Below, piece after piece: positions 28,434-39,208 of a stretch of DNA of 51,400 bases (positions within the stretch are counted from its first letter, which is position 1; each line of letters starts with the position of its first letter). The position numbers were made by a program, and so were the translations under genes. The stretch is taken from assembly GCA_028687425.1 (NCBI GenBank), contig JAQUAD010000015.1, positions 1-51,400 of the forward strand. Reading direction: 5' to 3'. Under the pieces are notes generated by a model. The model ran no database searches and was not told the DNA's origin. It saw only the letters and a program-made list of their open reading frames with translations. The stretch comes from Sideroxydans sp. (GTDB taxonomy: Bacteria > Pseudomonadota > Gammaproteobacteria > Burkholderiales > Gallionellaceae).

Positions 28434-29525
28434 TCAGCGACTGATGGTGATCGGAATGCGCTGCATGCCGAACTGCCTTTCAAACTTTCCGAAGCGGCCG
28501 GCGAGCGCGGTGCCGCAATGCGGACATTTACCTTGTGCGTCGAGATGGTATTCGCGGATGTTGTACCAGTCGCGCACAATAAGCGTTTGTTGGCAGTGCT
28601 GGCAGTATGTTGTGCCGCCCTTCGTATCGTGCACGTTGCCTGTGTACACATGGTGCAAGCCGGCTGACTGACCGATCTGTCGCGCTTCGGATAGTTTGGC
28701 TGCCGGCGTGGCCGGAATACCCGTCATCTTGTAATCGGGATGGAAGGCTGTGAAATGCAGCGGCACATCCTGTCCAAGTTCCCTGGCTATCCATTCGCAC
28801 ATCTTGCCGATCTCGTGCGCACTGTCGTTGTAACCCGGGATCAGCAAGGTGGTCAGTTCAACCCACACGCCGGTTTCGCTGCACAAGTACTGCAAGGTCT
28901 CCAATACCGGCTGCAGATGGGCCCCGGTCTGCTTGAAGTAAAAGTCGTCGGTGAATGCTTTCAGATCCACGTTGGCGGCATCCATCTTCGCGAACAGATC
29001 GGTACGCGGCTGGGCATGGATATAGCCTGCCGTCACAGCCACGGCATTTACGCCCACAGCATGGCAGGCGTCCGCCACATCCATCGCATATTCGGAGAAG
29101 ATCACCGGATCGTTATAGGTGAAGGCCACGCTCCTGCAGTTCAGGTCGAGTGCAGTGCTGGCGATGGCCTCGGGCGTGGCCTGGTCTGCAAGCTTGTCAA
29201 AACTGCGAGCCTTGGAGATGTCCCAGTTCTGGCAAAACTTGCAGGCCAGATTACATCCCGCCGTACCGAACGACAGGATGCTGCTGCCGGGAAGGAAGTG
29301 ATTGAGCGGTTTTTTCTCGATCGGGTCCACGCAGAATCCGGAACTGCGGCCGTAGGTGGTGAGCACCATCGCATCATTGACGCGTCCCCGCACGAAACAT
29401 GCACCGCGTTGTCCTTCCTTGAGCTTGCAGTCGTGCGGGCACAAGTCGCACTGTATGCGACCGTCCTCCAGCAGGTGCCAGTAGCCGGCCGGATAGCGTT
29501 CGTCGATGCCGATAGGTTCATCCAT
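28434..29525 (-). CDS. amrS: AmmeMemoRadiSam system radical SAM enzyme
   Basis: A 363-residue radical SAM enzyme. The 4Fe-4S site is GCNLACKFCQNW (C-x3-C-x2-C), preceded by CDLCPHDCKLKEGQRGACF near the N-terminus and followed by a C-terminal CQHC ... CPHCG zinc-like pair. The family always occurs with AMMECR1 and Memo proteins; the substrate is not established to my knowledge. The ATG at 29525 has GAGGGAG upstream and overlaps the end of amrA by 8 bases. It is last in the amrB-amrA-amrS operon. Confidence 0.92.
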   Translation of the reverse strand: MDEPIGIDERYPAGYWHLLEDGRIQCDLCPHDCKLKEGQRGACFVRGRVNDAMVLTTYGRSSGFCVDPIEKKPLNHFLPGSSILSFGTAGCNLACKFCQNWDISKARSFDKLADQATPEAIASTALDLNCRSVAFTYNDPVIFSEYAMDVADACHAVGVNAVAVTAGYIHAQPRTDLFAKMDAANVDLKAFTDDFYFKQTGAHLQPVLETLQYLCSETGVWVELTTLLIPGYNDSAHEIGKMCEWIARELGQDVPLHFTAFHPDYKMTGIPATPAAKLSEARQIGQSAGLHHVYTGNVHDTKGGTTYCQHCQQTLIVRDWYNIREYHLDAQGKCPHCGTALAGRFGKFERQFGMQRIPITISR

Positions 29526-30078
29526 CGCTATCTCCCTCAACGTATTTTTGCACGTTGTAGCGGAACAGGCGGATGTCGACCGACCAGAAGTCAGCCGGTA
29601 GTCCCGCTTTCTCTTTCAGATTCCGGATGAATTCCCTGGCTTCGGGCAGTTGCGCCCATACCTGGGGCAGGTAGGTGGCGCGGCTGCGGCCATACTCCAG
29701 GATCACACCATCCTCACCGGGGCGAAGTTGCGACAAGGCATCGGCTTCGCTGTTGAAATGCACGGGTTCAGGTGTGCCGAGCAATGCGACTTCTATCCGC
29801 ACATCGGCGAATTCCTCCTTGCTCAGTGGCGGGAAGCGCGGATCCTGAAAAGCGGCGGCAACGGCGTTGTGACGCACATCGTCCATTAGCGGGCGATGCG
29901 CTTCCAGACTTCCTATGCAGCCGCGCAGATTGCCATGCAGATTCAGGGTCACGAAAGTGGCTCTTTCCTGCGCCAGCCAGTCGCTGCGTGGCAGACCATG
30001 TGAAGCGAAACCAAGCTCGTGGGCGATGGCTGTGCGCGCCAGTCGCAACAGAGTCAGTCCTTTTTGGTATTCATCCAT
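29518..30078 (-). CDS. amrA: AmmeMemoRadiSam system protein A (AMMECR1 domain)
   Basis: A 186-residue AMMECR1-domain protein. The family core is seen as FVTLNLHGNLRGCIGSLEAHRPL, DPRFPPLSKEEF and a late EYGRSRATYLPQVW. AGGAGG lies just before two adjacent ATGs (30081 and 30078); the second has better spacing. Longer in-frame starts have no ribosome site and run over amrB. It overlaps amrB by 8 bases and amrS by 8 bases, so the three genes are translated in a coupled way. Confidence 0.92.
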   Translation of the reverse strand: MDEYQKGLTLLRLARTAIAHELGFASHGLPRSDWLAQERATFVTLNLHGNLRGCIGSLEAHRPLMDDVRHNAVAAAFQDPRFPPLSKEEFADVRIEVALLGTPEPVHFNSEADALSQLRPGEDGVILEYGRSRATYLPQVWAQLPEAREFIRNLKEKAGLPADFWSVDIRLFRYNVQKYVEGDSDG

Positions 30079-30871
30079 CATGTTCCTCCTCGCAAAAGGA
30101 AATGGCTGCATAGCCGACCACACCATCTCGCGGACCGGCGGTGTCACCGGAGTTGCGCAGGTCGAGCAGGTGCGGCGTAAGGTGGTGCGCCCGTGCGGAC
30201 AGCAACAGGCCATTGATCGGTGTGGCGCCGCATGCCTCATCATGCGTGATGGCTGCACGAAGCTTGAGGATCTCCTGCACGGTTTTGTGATCGACCAGTC
30301 TGGCAACTTCATACGGAAAATAGTGCGAGAGGTCCGAACTGATGACTATCAGAGTCTCTTCACCACCCCAAAGTTTCTGCAGTACCCCGGAAACTTCTTC
30401 TGCGCTGGCATCGCCCACTGCCAGTGGCAGCAGAGTGAAATCGTGCAGCGCCATTTGCAGGAATGGCAGCTGTACTTCGAGTGCATGCTCGAAAGCGTGG
30501 GCGGCGGCGTTGACCGAGACCTGGGGCATGGCTGCAATGGCCGACATCGCCTGGCTATCCAGCGGGACCGATCCCAGCGGCGTGGCGAAAGCGTCGGCCT
30601 CGGGCATTGCCAGGCCGCGTACCGCGACGCGGTGGGTGGGGCCGAGCAGGATCACGCGACGAATACGGGTGGCGATGGGGCGCAGGCTGGCATATGCCCT
30701 GGCGGCAATCGGCCCCGAATACATGTAGCCGGCATGCGGCACGATCAGTGCCTTGGGAGGTGGGCTTGTTTCGGCGTATCTGCCCAGCATCGAACGTATA
30801 TCCTTGCTCAGGATGCTTGCCTCGGCTGAGTAGAAGGTGCCGGCTACTGCGGGTGGGCGGATATTGGACAT
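30071..30871 (-). CDS. amrB: AmmeMemoRadiSam system protein B (Memo family)
   Basis: A 266-residue Memo-family protein, related in fold to class III extradiol dioxygenases. It has RPPAVAGTFY at the start, VPHAGYMYSGPIAARAY with conserved His, GPTHRVAVRG and a late SSDLSHYFPYEVA. Memo proteins bind copper or iron through His residues. The ATG at 30871 has AGGGG 7 bases upstream. It is the first gene of the trio with amrA and amrS. Confidence 0.92.
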   Translation of the reverse strand: MSNIRPPAVAGTFYSAEASILSKDIRSMLGRYAETSPPPKALIVPHAGYMYSGPIAARAYASLRPIATRIRRVILLGPTHRVAVRGLAMPEADAFATPLGSVPLDSQAMSAIAAMPQVSVNAAAHAFEHALEVQLPFLQMALHDFTLLPLAVGDASAEEVSGVLQKLWGGEETLIVISSDLSHYFPYEVARLVDHKTVQEILKLRAAITHDEACGATPINGLLLSARAHHLTPHLLDLRNSGDTAGPRDGVVGYAAISFCEEEHDG

Positions 30872-30957
30872 GGCGACCCCTGTGAGGGACTGCATACGAT
30901 TAGCATAGGACGCAAACTGATGTCAGGCAAGCTGCAATGTGCTTGCCTGTCTGCACA

Positions 30958-33048
30958 TCACACCTGGCTGTTTTCTTCCATGCCGCATTTGGTCAGCGGA
31001 TAGCCGGCCCTGCGCAATTCGATCGCGGATTTCGCCAGTTCTTCGGCGGATGTTTTTGCTTCCGACGAGGAAGTGGCGTTGTGCTCCACCAGTGCTGCGA
31101 TGCGTTCCAGACTTTCGGCGACCTGCTTGCCGGCAGCCGTCTGGTCGCTGGCGGCCTGGGCAATGTGATCGACACGTGAAGCGACATTGACCGAAGCGCT
31201 CATGATCTCCTTCAGGCCGTCTCCGTTTTTGCGTATCAGGTCTATGCTCTGGTTTACCTTGCTCACGGAATGCTCCATGGAGCTGACCGCCGTGTCGGAG
31301 ATGGCAGTGATCTCGCCGATGTTGCGGGTGATGTCGGTGGTGCTGTTGGCAGTGCGCTCGGCCAGCTTGCGCACTTCATCCGCGACTACCGCGAAACCGC
31401 GTCCCTGTTCGCCGGCACGTGCCGCTTCGATGGCTGCGTTCAGCGCCAGCAGGTTGGTCTGGTCGGCGATCTCCTTGATGGTGTCGGCGATAACGCCGAT
31501 ACGCTGGATCGCTTGCCCCAGATCGGAGATGGTCTTGCTTGAGGATTGGACCGTGCTGGCGACTTCGCCCGTCGCTTCGATGCTCAACTCCATGTTGCGG
31601 TTGTTCTCTTCCACGACGCGCTGCATGGCTTGGGCATCTTGCAGAGAATCGTTGGCCATGTGTGAGACATCTTCGACCGACTGGCTGAACTGCTCCATGG
31701 TGCGTGTGATCTGCTGGATGTTGTCGCGTTCGTTGATGGCATTGTCGGCTACGGTGCTTACGCGTCTGTCCACATCGGAGATGCGCCCTTGTATCTTCTT
31801 CACCGGGGTGATGATCTCATCCACTGTGGTGCGCAGATAGGTCTGCATGGTCTGGATCTCGCACAGCAACTGTCCCATCTCGTCGCGTGTGGATATATCG
31901 AGCCGGCCGTCGAGGTTGCCTTCCATGATGTTGCGGAACTCGCTGCGTACTGCCGCAGCAGGTTTGCGAACGTAGCGTTTGACGCAGTAGCCGATGAAGA
32001 AAAACAGGAAGACATGCAGGGCGACCTGACCCAGGATGGTTTGCATCTCCATATGGTTGATGCGGGCGTAATCCGGAGAGAGGTCGATCATTACATCCGA
32101 GGCGCCGAGTATGGTGCCGGCTTCTGTCTGGTGGCAGCCGGTGCAATCGGTGCCGTGGAAATCCTTGCTGGCGGCATAGGGTGTGATGACCCGCAGGAAC
32201 GGTTTGCCCTGTGCATTTCTGCCGTACGAGATGTTGTTCGTCTTGCTGTCGATCGCCTGGCGTTGCGCTGCATCCTTGATGCCTTCTTCCGGCAGGCCCG
32301 GGCCGTACAGGTCGATCACGGGCTGGGTGCGAACCAGTTGCACCGATGTGATGTTTACGCCGGTACCGATCTTGTGCAGCAACAGTTTACGGTTTTCGGC
32401 CTCGCTGATCTGACCGGTGACCATCAGCAGGTTGGCGCCGTCGATGATCTCGTTCGCGACCTGAGCCCCTTTTTCTTCGGCCAGGGCCCTTGATTCTTCG
32501 CGCAGGTTGGAGGAGACGAACACTTGTGCACCCGCCAGCACGATCACCAGGGACATCTGGATCAGGAATTGCAGCTTGGCGGTCAACGACCAGTTCTTGA
32601 ACTTGAAACGTTCGTACTTCGAGACGATCTGCCTGCTGCTGCCGCGCAGTTCGGCGTATAGCGATTCGGCGGCAGAGATGTCGGCACGGGACGGGGGGCG
32701 GCGAACCGAGACATAGCCGGTGATGATGCCGTTCTCGATGATGGGGGATACGGTGGCCAGTACCCAGTAGTGGTCACCATTCTTGCAGCGGTTCTTGACC
32801 AGGCCGCGCCAGGGGTGCTCTTCCTTGAGGGTGTCCCATAACCACTTGAACGCCTGTACCGGCATGTCGGGATGGCGCACGATGTTGTGATTCCTGCCGA
32901 TCAGCTCGTCGCGGGAGTATCCAGAGATCTGCACGAAAGCGTCGTTCACATAGGTGATGATGCCCTTGGTATCGGTTTTTGATATCAGGACCGTACCTGC
33001 CGGAAACGGTTGTTCCTTTTGCGAGACATGCGCGTTCTTGTTCTGCAT
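30958..33048 (-). CDS. PAS-domain chemoreceptor with periplasmic c-type haem site
   Basis: A 696-residue methyl-accepting chemotaxis protein. Order: an Aer-like PAS domain (residues 16-115, cytoplasmic), a first membrane span (158-178), a periplasmic domain (180-335) holding CTGCH at 302-306, a second span (338-357), HAMP (358-410), and the signalling domain with [20 protein letters not shown] near residue 560. CxxCH is the covalent haem c motif, so the periplasmic part probably senses redox, oxygen or NO, while the PAS domain may hold FAD. A sigma-28 promoter lies upstream, tying it to motility. Confidence 0.92.
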   Translation of the reverse strand: MQNKNAHVSQKEQPFPAGTVLISKTDTKGIITYVNDAFVQISGYSRDELIGRNHNIVRHPDMPVQAFKWLWDTLKEEHPWRGLVKNRCKNGDHYWVLATVSPIIENGIITGYVSVRRPPSRADISAAESLYAELRGSSRQIVSKYERFKFKNWSLTAKLQFLIQMSLVIVLAGAQVFVSSNLREESRALAEEKGAQVANEIIDGANLLMVTGQISEAENRKLLLHKIGTGVNITSVQLVRTQPVIDLYGPGLPEEGIKDAAQRQAIDSKTNNISYGRNAQGKPFLRVITPYAASKDFHGTDCTGCHQTEAGTILGASDVMIDLSPDYARINHMEMQTILGQVALHVFLFFFIGYCVKRYVRKPAAAVRSEFRNIMEGNLDGRLDISTRDEMGQLLCEIQTMQTYLRTTVDEIITPVKKIQGRISDVDRRVSTVADNAINERDNIQQITRTMEQFSQSVEDVSHMANDSLQDAQAMQRVVEENNRNMELSIEATGEVASTVQSSSKTISDLGQAIQRIGVIADTIKEIADQTNLLALNAAIEAARAGEQGRGFAVVADEVRKLAERTANSTTDITRNIGEITAISDTAVSSMEHSVSKVNQSIDLIRKNGDGLKEIMSASVNVASRVDHIAQAASDQTAAGKQVAESLERIAALVEHNATSSSEAKTSAEELAKSAIELRRAGYPLTKCGMEENSQV

Positions 33049-33086
33049 GCTGTGCCATCCCCCTGAAGTCGAGCGTTGTGGAACTC

Positions 33087-33113
33087 CTATCGGCCATAAA
33101 CCATTAAAGTTTA
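33087..33113 (-). promoter_or_regulatory. FliA (sigma-28) promoter of the chemoreceptor gene
   Basis: On the minus strand, TAAACTTT (33106-33113) is followed after exactly 11 bases by GCCGATAG (33087-33094). The consensus is TAAAGTTT-N11-GCCGATAA, so only one position in each box differs. It lies about 40 bases before the chemoreceptor ATG. Confidence 0.8.
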
Positions 33114-33137
33114 GGGATATTCAGAGGTGTCAGCGCG

Positions 33138-34130
33138 TTAACCCAGCAGATGGGTCACATGCGAACGTTCTTCCATTAGTTCTTTGTGGCTGTCCATCAT
33201 GTGTTTGCGGCCCAGTTCGCTGATGGGCAGTCCCTGTACGATCTCATAATGCCCGTTGCGGCAGGTGACCGGAAAACCGTACATCACGCCTTCGGGGATG
33301 CCGTAGCTGCCGTCGGACGGCACGCTCATGGTGACCCAGTCGTTGTGGTGCGAGCGCAGCATCCAGTCGTGCACGTGGCTGATCGCCGCATTGGCCGCGC
33401 TGGCTGCGCTGGAGAGTCCACGGGCTTCGATCACTGCCGCGCCACGCTTCTGCACAGTGGGGATGAATTCGCTTTCGATCCAGTCTTCCCAGTTGTTCTG
33501 TTTCAGTACATCGATCACTTTACGGCCGCGGATCTCGGCGTGAGACAGATCCGGATATTGCGTGCCGGAGTGGTTGCCCCACACCACCATCTTCTTGATG
33601 TCCTGTATCGGCTGGAACAGCTTCAGCGAAACCTGAGTGATGGCGCGGTTGTGGTCGAGGCGCATCATGGCAGTAAAGTTGCGCGGATCGAGGTTGGGCG
33701 CGTTCTTCATGGCGATCAAGGCATTGGTGTTGGCCGGGTTGCCGACCACCAGCACCTTTACATGCCGTGCGGCGACCTCGTTCAGGATGCGCCCCTGCTC
33801 GGAAAAGATCGCTCCGTTGGCTTCCAGCAGGTCCTTGCGCTCCATGCCTTTGCTGCGCGGACGCGCACCGACCATCAGCACGACTTCGGTATCGCGGAAG
33901 GCGACGCGCGGGTCGTCGGTGGTGATGATCTGTTGCAGCATGGGGAAGGCGCAATCTTCCAGCTCCATCGCGACACCGCGTAGTGCCTGTTGTGCAGGTG
34001 TGATGTCCAGTAGTTGCAGAATGACGGGTTGTTCCCGACCCAGCATGTCGCCGTTCGCGATGCGGAACAGCATGTTGTAACCGATCTGACCTGCTGCGCC
34101 AGTGATGGTGACACGGACGGGTGCTTTCAT
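33138..34130 (-). CDS. mdh: Malate dehydrogenase
   Basis: A 330-residue NAD-dependent enzyme interconverting malate and oxaloacetate in the TCA cycle. Seen: the nucleotide-binding [17 protein letters not shown], the substrate-loop region [27 protein letters not shown], and the catalytic His in [11 protein letters not shown]. It is the cytosolic-type MDH common in betaproteobacteria. GGAGG lies before the ATG at 34130; longer starts are not supported. It is transcribed away from the sdh operon, with a 314-base shared regulatory gap. Confidence 0.94.
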   Translation of the reverse strand: MKAPVRVTITGAAGQIGYNMLFRIANGDMLGREQPVILQLLDITPAQQALRGVAMELEDCAFPMLQQIITTDDPRVAFRDTEVVLMVGARPRSKGMERKDLLEANGAIFSEQGRILNEVAARHVKVLVVGNPANTNALIAMKNAPNLDPRNFTAMMRLDHNRAITQVSLKLFQPIQDIKKMVVWGNHSGTQYPDLSHAEIRGRKVIDVLKQNNWEDWIESEFIPTVQKRGAAVIEARGLSSAASAANAAISHVHDWMLRSHHNDWVTMSVPSDGSYGIPEGVMYGFPVTCRNGHYEIVQGLPISELGRKHMMDSHKELMEERSHVTHLLG

Positions 34131-34240
34131 GGTTTCCTCCTGCGGGGTGGGTGTGCGGGACATTCTGCCAGTGTTCGATGTGTAGCGGAAGGAAGTATTC
34201 GCAAGCGTTGGGGCGGGCGTGCAGTAAAAATGCATGTCGC

Positions 34241-34267
34241 GTTTTTTTATAGTGATTATAAAAAAAC
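34241..34267. promoter_or_regulatory. A/T hairpin in the mdh-sdhC gap
   Basis: A perfect 11-base inverted repeat made almost only of A and T (34241-34251 and 34257-34267) with a 5-base loop. It lies between divergent mdh and sdhC. It may be a regulator site or a bendable spacer; no gene is seen in the gap 34131-34444. Confidence 0.35.
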
Positions 34268-34349
34268 AGGCTGGATGGGCAGATTCCTTGTGGCAGTAGT
34301 GCTCCAGCATCTTGAACGGACTGCGTGCGGGCGGACTCGGACGGCAAGC

Positions 34350-34390
34350 GCGATACAAACCATCGCTATCGAGTGACAGGGCGATACAAA
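34350..34390 (+). promoter_or_regulatory. Paired direct repeats upstream of sdhC
   Basis: GCGATACAAA occurs at 34350-34359 and again at 34381-34390, 31 bases apart, close to three DNA turns, ending 55 bases before sdhC. Same-face spacing suggests a regulator binding in tandem. Inference only. Confidence 0.3.
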
Positions 34391-34444
34391 GCTGCAACAT
34401 CGGGTGTAAGATTACGCCACTCGATTTTGGTAGTGGAAAAGGAT

Positions 34445-34819
34445 ATGAATAAGACACGCCCCAAACATCTTGCACTGCACAAAATCAAGCTGCCGTTACC
34501 CGGCTACGTTTCCATCCTGCACCGCGTTTCCGGTGCGATCCTGTTTCTGGCGTTACCCCTGTTGCTTGCCATGCTCGACCAGAGTTTGCGCTCTATCGAG
34601 ACCTTCACCAACTTTGCGGAATACCTGGAACATGCGCTCGTGAAATTGATCCTGATCGGATTGATGTGGGCGTTCCTGCATCATTTCTGCGCCGGCCTGC
34701 GCTATCTGGCGATCGATCTGCATCTGGTGCACGGGCTGTCCGGCGCGCGTGCCAGCAGCCGCTGGGTGATGGTGGTGAGTCTGGCCTTGACCCTTATCCT
34801 GGGAGTGAAGTTATGGTGA
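34445..34819 (+). CDS. sdhC: Succinate dehydrogenase cytochrome b556 subunit
   Basis: A 124-residue membrane anchor of complex II that binds haem b and ubiquinone. It has the family start [19 protein letters not shown], the [11 protein letters not shown] quinone-site region and [14 protein letters not shown], whose His is the haem ligand. Three spans are present. The ATG at 34445 follows AAAAGGA; the frame is open further upstream without a ribosome site. It overlaps sdhD by 7 bases. Confidence 0.92.
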   Translation: MNKTRPKHLALHKIKLPLPGYVSILHRVSGAILFLALPLLLAMLDQSLRSIETFTNFAEYLEHALVKLILIGLMWAFLHHFCAGLRYLAIDLHLVHGLSGARASSRWVMVVSLALTLILGVKLW

Positions 34820-35160
34820 ACCGTATCGTGACCGGTGCGCATTACGGATTGCGCGACTGGTTGGGGCAGCGCGTCACGGCTGCATTCATGGCGCTCTATA
34901 TATTGGCGCTGGCGGGCTGGGTGATGTGGCAGCCGGCTTTCGGTTACGACGTCTGGACCGAATTGTTCTCGGGCAACCTGATGCGTTCGGTTTCTCTGCT
35001 GTTTTTGCTCAGTCTGTACTATCACGCCTGGGTAGGCGTGCGTGACATCGTGATGGATTACGTGAAGCCGGCCAGTGTCCGCTTGCTGATCCATGTGTTG
35101 GTCATACTGGCTTTGATCCTGTATGCGATCTGGGCAGTGCAAATCCTCTGGGGTATCTGA
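34813..35160 (+). CDS. sdhD: Succinate dehydrogenase membrane anchor subunit
   Basis: A 115-residue second membrane anchor of complex II with three spans. [16 protein letters not shown] and [18 protein letters not shown] carry the conserved Arg, His and Asp of the quinone and haem sites. Its ATG lies inside the end of sdhC, and its TGA shares one base with the ATG of sdhA, so translation is coupled throughout. Confidence 0.92.
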   Translation: MVNRIVTGAHYGLRDWLGQRVTAAFMALYILALAGWVMWQPAFGYDVWTELFSGNLMRSVSLLFLLSLYYHAWVGVRDIVMDYVKPASVRLLIHVLVILALILYAIWAVQILWGI

Positions 35161-36923
35161 TGGCAATAACGAAAAGAACTTTCGATGTGGTCGTGGTGGG
35201 TGCGGGCGGTGCCGGCATGCGTGCAGCGCTTACGCTTTCGCACGCGGGTCTCAAGGTCGCCGTGCTGTCCAAGGTGTTCCCGACGCGCTCGCATACTGTC
35301 GCGGCACAGGGCGGCATCGCAGCTTCACTGGGGAATGTGAACGAAGACAATTGGCTTTGGCACATGTACGACACCGTGAAAGGTTCGGACTATCTGGGCG
35401 ACCAGGATGCCATCGAATACATGTGCCGCGCCGCGCCGGAAGTGGTTTACGAACTGGAACACTTCGGCATGCCGTTCGACCGACTGGATAGCGGCAAGAT
35501 TTACCAGCGTCCGTTCGGCGGACACATGCAGGACTACGGCAAGAACCCGGTGCCGCGTGCCTGTGCTGCAGCGGACCGTACCGGTCATGCCTTGCTGCAT
35601 ACCCTGTATCAGCAGAACGTGAAGGCCAACACCAACTTCTTCGTGGAGTGGATGGCGCTCGATCTGATCCGCGACCAGGACGGCGATGTGCAGGGCGTGG
35701 TGGCGATGGAGATCGAGACGTCCGAAGTGATGATCCTGCAAGCACGTGCGACATTGTTCGCCACCGGCGGCGCGGGGCGCATCTTCTCCGCCAGCACCAA
35801 TGCTTATATCAATACCGGCGACGGTCTGGGCATGGCGGCGCGCGCAGGTATACCGCTGGAAGATATGGAGTTCTACCAGTTCCACCCGACCGGCGTACAC
35901 GGTGCCGGCGTGCTGATTACCGAAGGTGTGCGCGGCGAGGGCGGTTATCTGGTGAACAAGGACGGCGAACGTTTCATGCCGCGTTATGCGCCGACCGCGA
36001 AGGACTTAGCCAGCCGCGACGTGGTGTCGCGCGCGATGGCTACCGAGATCAAGGAAGGCCGCGGCTGCGGCCCGCATGGCGATCATGTGCTGCTCAAGCT
36101 CGACCACCTGGGGGATGAAGTGATCCGTCATCGTCTGCCGGGCATCCGCGACATCGCGCTCAAGTTCGCGCATGTTGATCCGTCCAAGGCGCCTATCCCC
36201 GTCGTGCCCACCGCGCACTACATGATGGGCGGCATCCCCACCAACTACCACGGGCAAGTGGTTGCGCCGCAGGGCACGGGGCCGGATGTGGTGGTGCAAG
36301 GTTTTTATGCGGTGGGCGAATGCGCGTGCGTTTCGGTGCACGGTGCCAACCGGCTGGGCTGCAATTCGCTGCTGGATTTGATCGTGTTCGGGCGCTCCGC
36401 TGCGCGGCAGATCATCGAAGATTTGAAGGCCAATCCGAACCACAAGCCGCTGCCGGCGGATGCGGCTGAACGTCCGTTGTCTCGCCTGGCGAGACTGGAG
36501 GAACAGAAGAATGGTGAGCGCGTGGCGGATGTCGGCGATGCGATGCGCAAGGTGATGCAGAAGCATTGTGGCGTGTTCCGTTTCCCGGACCTGCTGGCAG
36601 AAGGTGTGGCTCAGATACGCGAGGTCGCCGAGCGTGTGAAAACGACGGAGATCAAGGACAAGAGTAAAGTGTTCAACATTGCCCGTGTTGAAGCGCTGGA
36701 GCTGGACAACCTGATTGAGGTGGCGCAGGCCACCATGACGGCCGCCGAGGCGCGCAAGGAGAGCCGTGGTGCGCATGCGCGCGAAGACTTCCCGGATCGC
36801 GACGACAAGAACTGGCTCAAGCATTCGCTGTATTTCAGCGAGGACCGGCGGCTGGATTACAAGCCGGTACGACTCAAGCCGCTGACGGTCGACACTTTCC
36901 CGCTCAAGGCGCGGGTCTATTAA
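35160..36923 (+). CDS. sdhA: Succinate dehydrogenase flavoprotein subunit
   Basis: A 587-residue catalytic subunit that oxidises succinate to fumarate with covalent FAD. Seen: the Rossmann [27 protein letters not shown] with the FAD-linked His, [15 protein letters not shown], and [16 protein letters not shown] in the active-site region. Length is typical. It starts within the stop of sdhD. Confidence 0.95.
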   Translation: MAITKRTFDVVVVGAGGAGMRAALTLSHAGLKVAVLSKVFPTRSHTVAAQGGIAASLGNVNEDNWLWHMYDTVKGSDYLGDQDAIEYMCRAAPEVVYELEHFGMPFDRLDSGKIYQRPFGGHMQDYGKNPVPRACAAADRTGHALLHTLYQQNVKANTNFFVEWMALDLIRDQDGDVQGVVAMEIETSEVMILQARATLFATGGAGRIFSASTNAYINTGDGLGMAARAGIPLEDMEFYQFHPTGVHGAGVLITEGVRGEGGYLVNKDGERFMPRYAPTAKDLASRDVVSRAMATEIKEGRGCGPHGDHVLLKLDHLGDEVIRHRLPGIRDIALKFAHVDPSKAPIPVVPTAHYMMGGIPTNYHGQVVAPQGTGPDVVVQGFYAVGECACVSVHGANRLGCNSLLDLIVFGRSAARQIIEDLKANPNHKPLPADAAERPLSRLARLEEQKNGERVADVGDAMRKVMQKHCGVFRFPDLLAEGVAQIREVAERVKTTEIKDKSKVFNIARVEALELDNLIEVAQATMTAAEARKESRGAHAREDFPDRDDKNWLKHSLYFSEDRRLDYKPVRLKPLTVDTFPLKARVY

Positions 36924-36936
36924 AAGGAGCGATGAG

Positions 36937-37632
36937 ATGAAATTCCGTATCTATCGCTACAACCCTGAAGCCGACAACGCCCCCTATATGCAGGACTACG
37001 AGCTGGATATGCAGTCGGGCGATGCCATGCTGCTGGATGCGTTGATGCTGTTGCGCCAGCAGGATGACAGTCTGGGCTTCCGCAAGTCGTGCCGAGAAGG
37101 CGTGTGTGGCTCCGATGCGATGAATATCAACGGCCGCAACGGTCTGGCCTGTATCACGCCGTTGTCCTCGCTCAAGCAGCCGATCGAGATCCGTCCCTTG
37201 CCTGGCTTGCCGGTGATCCGCGACCTGATCGTGGACATGACGCAATTCTTCAAGCAATACCATTCCATCAAGCCGTACCTGGTGAACAACGATCCGCCGC
37301 CCGAGACCGAGCGTTTGCAATCACCCAAGGACCGGGCCGAGCTGGATGGGTTGTATGAATGCATCCTGTGCGCTTGTTGCACTACTGCCTGTCCGTCGTT
37401 CTGGTGGAATCCGGACAAGTTCGTTGGTCCCTCGGGGCTGTTGCAGGCCTATCGCTTCCTTGCGGATACGCGCGATCAGGATACGTCTGCGCGCCTGGAT
37501 AATCTGGAGGATCCGTATCGCCTGTTCCGCTGCCATACCATCATGAACTGCGTCGACGTCTGCCCCAAGGAATTGAATCCGACGGAAGCTATCGGCAAGA
37601 TCAAGGACATGATGGTGAAGAGGATGGTATAA
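36937..37632 (+). CDS. sdhB: Succinate dehydrogenase iron-sulfur subunit
   Basis: A 231-residue electron-transfer subunit. All three clusters can be read: 2Fe-2S from [15 protein letters not shown] and a later Cys, 4Fe-4S from [12 protein letters not shown], and 3Fe-4S from [17 protein letters not shown]. It passes electrons from SdhA to the membrane quinone site. AAGGAG lies 8 bases before the ATG. Confidence 0.95.
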   Translation: MKFRIYRYNPEADNAPYMQDYELDMQSGDAMLLDALMLLRQQDDSLGFRKSCREGVCGSDAMNINGRNGLACITPLSSLKQPIEIRPLPGLPVIRDLIVDMTQFFKQYHSIKPYLVNNDPPPETERLQSPKDRAELDGLYECILCACCTTACPSFWWNPDKFVGPSGLLQAYRFLADTRDQDTSARLDNLEDPYRLFRCHTIMNCVDVCPKELNPTEAIGKIKDMMVKRMV

Positions 37633-37645
37633 GGATGCGATCCTG

Positions 37646-37894
37646 ATGTCGTCTGCCGATCCGGTGTTTCTGGAGCGGATGCGCTGGCGTTGCCGGCGCG
37701 GCATGCTCGAGATGGATATCCTGCTGGAGCGTTTCGTCGAGCAGCGATATGTGCAACTGGATGAGCAGCAGCGTGAGGCTTTTGATGAATTGCTGGACCT
37801 GCCGGACACCGATCTGTGGGATATGGTGCGTGGCGATAAAGAGCCGGAACAGGCGCGACAGCGCGAAGTGCTGGAATGGTTAAAACAGGTTTGA
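37646..37894 (+). CDS. sdhE: SdhE/succinate dehydrogenase assembly factor 2
   Basis: An 82-residue helper needed for covalent FAD attachment to SdhA. The defining RGMLEMD motif is present (residues 18-24, with RCR just before), and the length is typical. It lies 13 bases after sdhB, in the same operon as its client. Confidence 0.9.
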   Translation: MSSADPVFLERMRWRCRRGMLEMDILLERFVEQRYVQLDEQQREAFDELLDLPDTDLWDMVRGDKEPEQARQREVLEWLKQV

Positions 37895-37904
37895 GGGGGA
37901 AGAG

Positions 37905-39197
37905 ATGAATATGGAAACCAATCGTATTGCAACGTTGACGCTGGATGATGGGCGCACACTGGAATTGCCCATCCTGCAGGGGACGTTGGGGCCGGATGTG
38001 ATCGACATCCGCAATCTGGGCAAGGTCGGCCTGTTCACCTACGATCCGGCATTCTTTTCCACTTCCAGCTGCATCTCCGAGATCACCTTTATCGATGGCG
38101 ATGTGGGTTTGCTTTATTACCGCGGCTACCCGATCGAGCAACTGGCGGAGAGTTCGGACTTCCTCGAAGTGTGCCATCTGTTGCTGAACGGCGAATTGCC
38201 GAATGCGGAACAGAAAGCCGAGTTCATCCGCAACATCATCCGTCATACCATGGTGCACGACCAGTTGGCGCGTTTCCTCAACGGCTTCCGTCGCGACGCG
38301 CACCCGATGGCGGTGATGGTGGGGGTGGTGGGGGCGTTGTCCGCTTTCTACCATGACTCGCTCGACATCAATAACCCGCAGCACCGGGTGGTGTCCGCCC
38401 ACCGCCTGCTGGCCAAGGTGCCGACCATTGCGGCGATGGCATACAAATACAACGTGGGCGAACCGTTCATGTATCCGAAGAACAAATTCGGTTACGTGGA
38501 AAACTTCATGTACATGATGTTTGCCACGCCAGCCGAGGACTATGTGCCCAATCCCATTCTGGTGCGCGCGCTGGAGCGTATCCTGATCCTGCATGCGGAC
38601 CATGAGCAGAACGCTTCCACTTCCACGGTGCGGCTGGCCGGTTCCAGCGGTGCCAACCCGTTTGCTTGTATCGCCTCCGGTATCGCTGCTTTGTGGGGAC
38701 CGGCGCATGGCGGCGCCAACGAGGCGGCGCTGAAGATGCTGGAGGAGATCGGCGACGTGTCGCGTGTGGCTGAATATGTGCAGGGCGTGAAGGACAAGAA
38801 ATACCGCCTGATGGGCTTCGGTCACCGTGTGTACAAGAACATGGATCCGCGCGCTGCCGTGATGCGCCAGACCTGCTACGAGGTGTTGAAGGAACTCAAT
38901 CTGGAGAACAACAAACTGTTCGAACTGGCGATGGAACTGGAGAAGACCGCGCTGAGCGATCCGTATTTCATCGAGCGCAAGCTGTATCCGAACGTGGATT
39001 TCTATTCCGGCATCGTGCTGCGCGCCATCGGTATCCCGACCAATATGTTCACCGTGATCTTCGCGGTGGCCCGCACCATCGGTTGGGTGTCGCAGTGGAA
39101 TGAGATGGTGGCGGATGTAGAACAGAAGATCGGCCGCCCGCGTCAACTGTATCGTGGTGCAGCACGCCGTGATTTCGTGCCGATGGACAAACGCTGA
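37905..39197 (+). CDS. gltA: Citrate synthase
   Basis: A 430-residue type II (Gram-negative, NADH-sensitive family) citrate synthase joining acetyl-CoA and oxaloacetate. Seen: LADHEQ-like [17 protein letters not shown] with an active-site His, [13 protein letters not shown] with another catalytic His, and [20 protein letters not shown] precedes the ATG. It lies 10 bases after sdhE. Confidence 0.95.
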   Translation: MNMETNRIATLTLDDGRTLELPILQGTLGPDVIDIRNLGKVGLFTYDPAFFSTSSCISEITFIDGDVGLLYYRGYPIEQLAESSDFLEVCHLLLNGELPNAEQKAEFIRNIIRHTMVHDQLARFLNGFRRDAHPMAVMVGVVGALSAFYHDSLDINNPQHRVVSAHRLLAKVPTIAAMAYKYNVGEPFMYPKNKFGYVENFMYMMFATPAEDYVPNPILVRALERILILHADHEQNASTSTVRLAGSSGANPFACIASGIAALWGPAHGGANEAALKMLEEIGDVSRVAEYVQGVKDKKYRLMGFGHRVYKNMDPRAAVMRQTCYEVLKELNLENNKLFELAMELEKTALSDPYFIERKLYPNVDFYSGIVLRAIGIPTNMFTVIFAVARTIGWVSQWNEMVADVEQKIGRPRQLYRGAARRDFVPMDKR

Positions 39198-39208
39198 GCG
39201 AACCAGCC

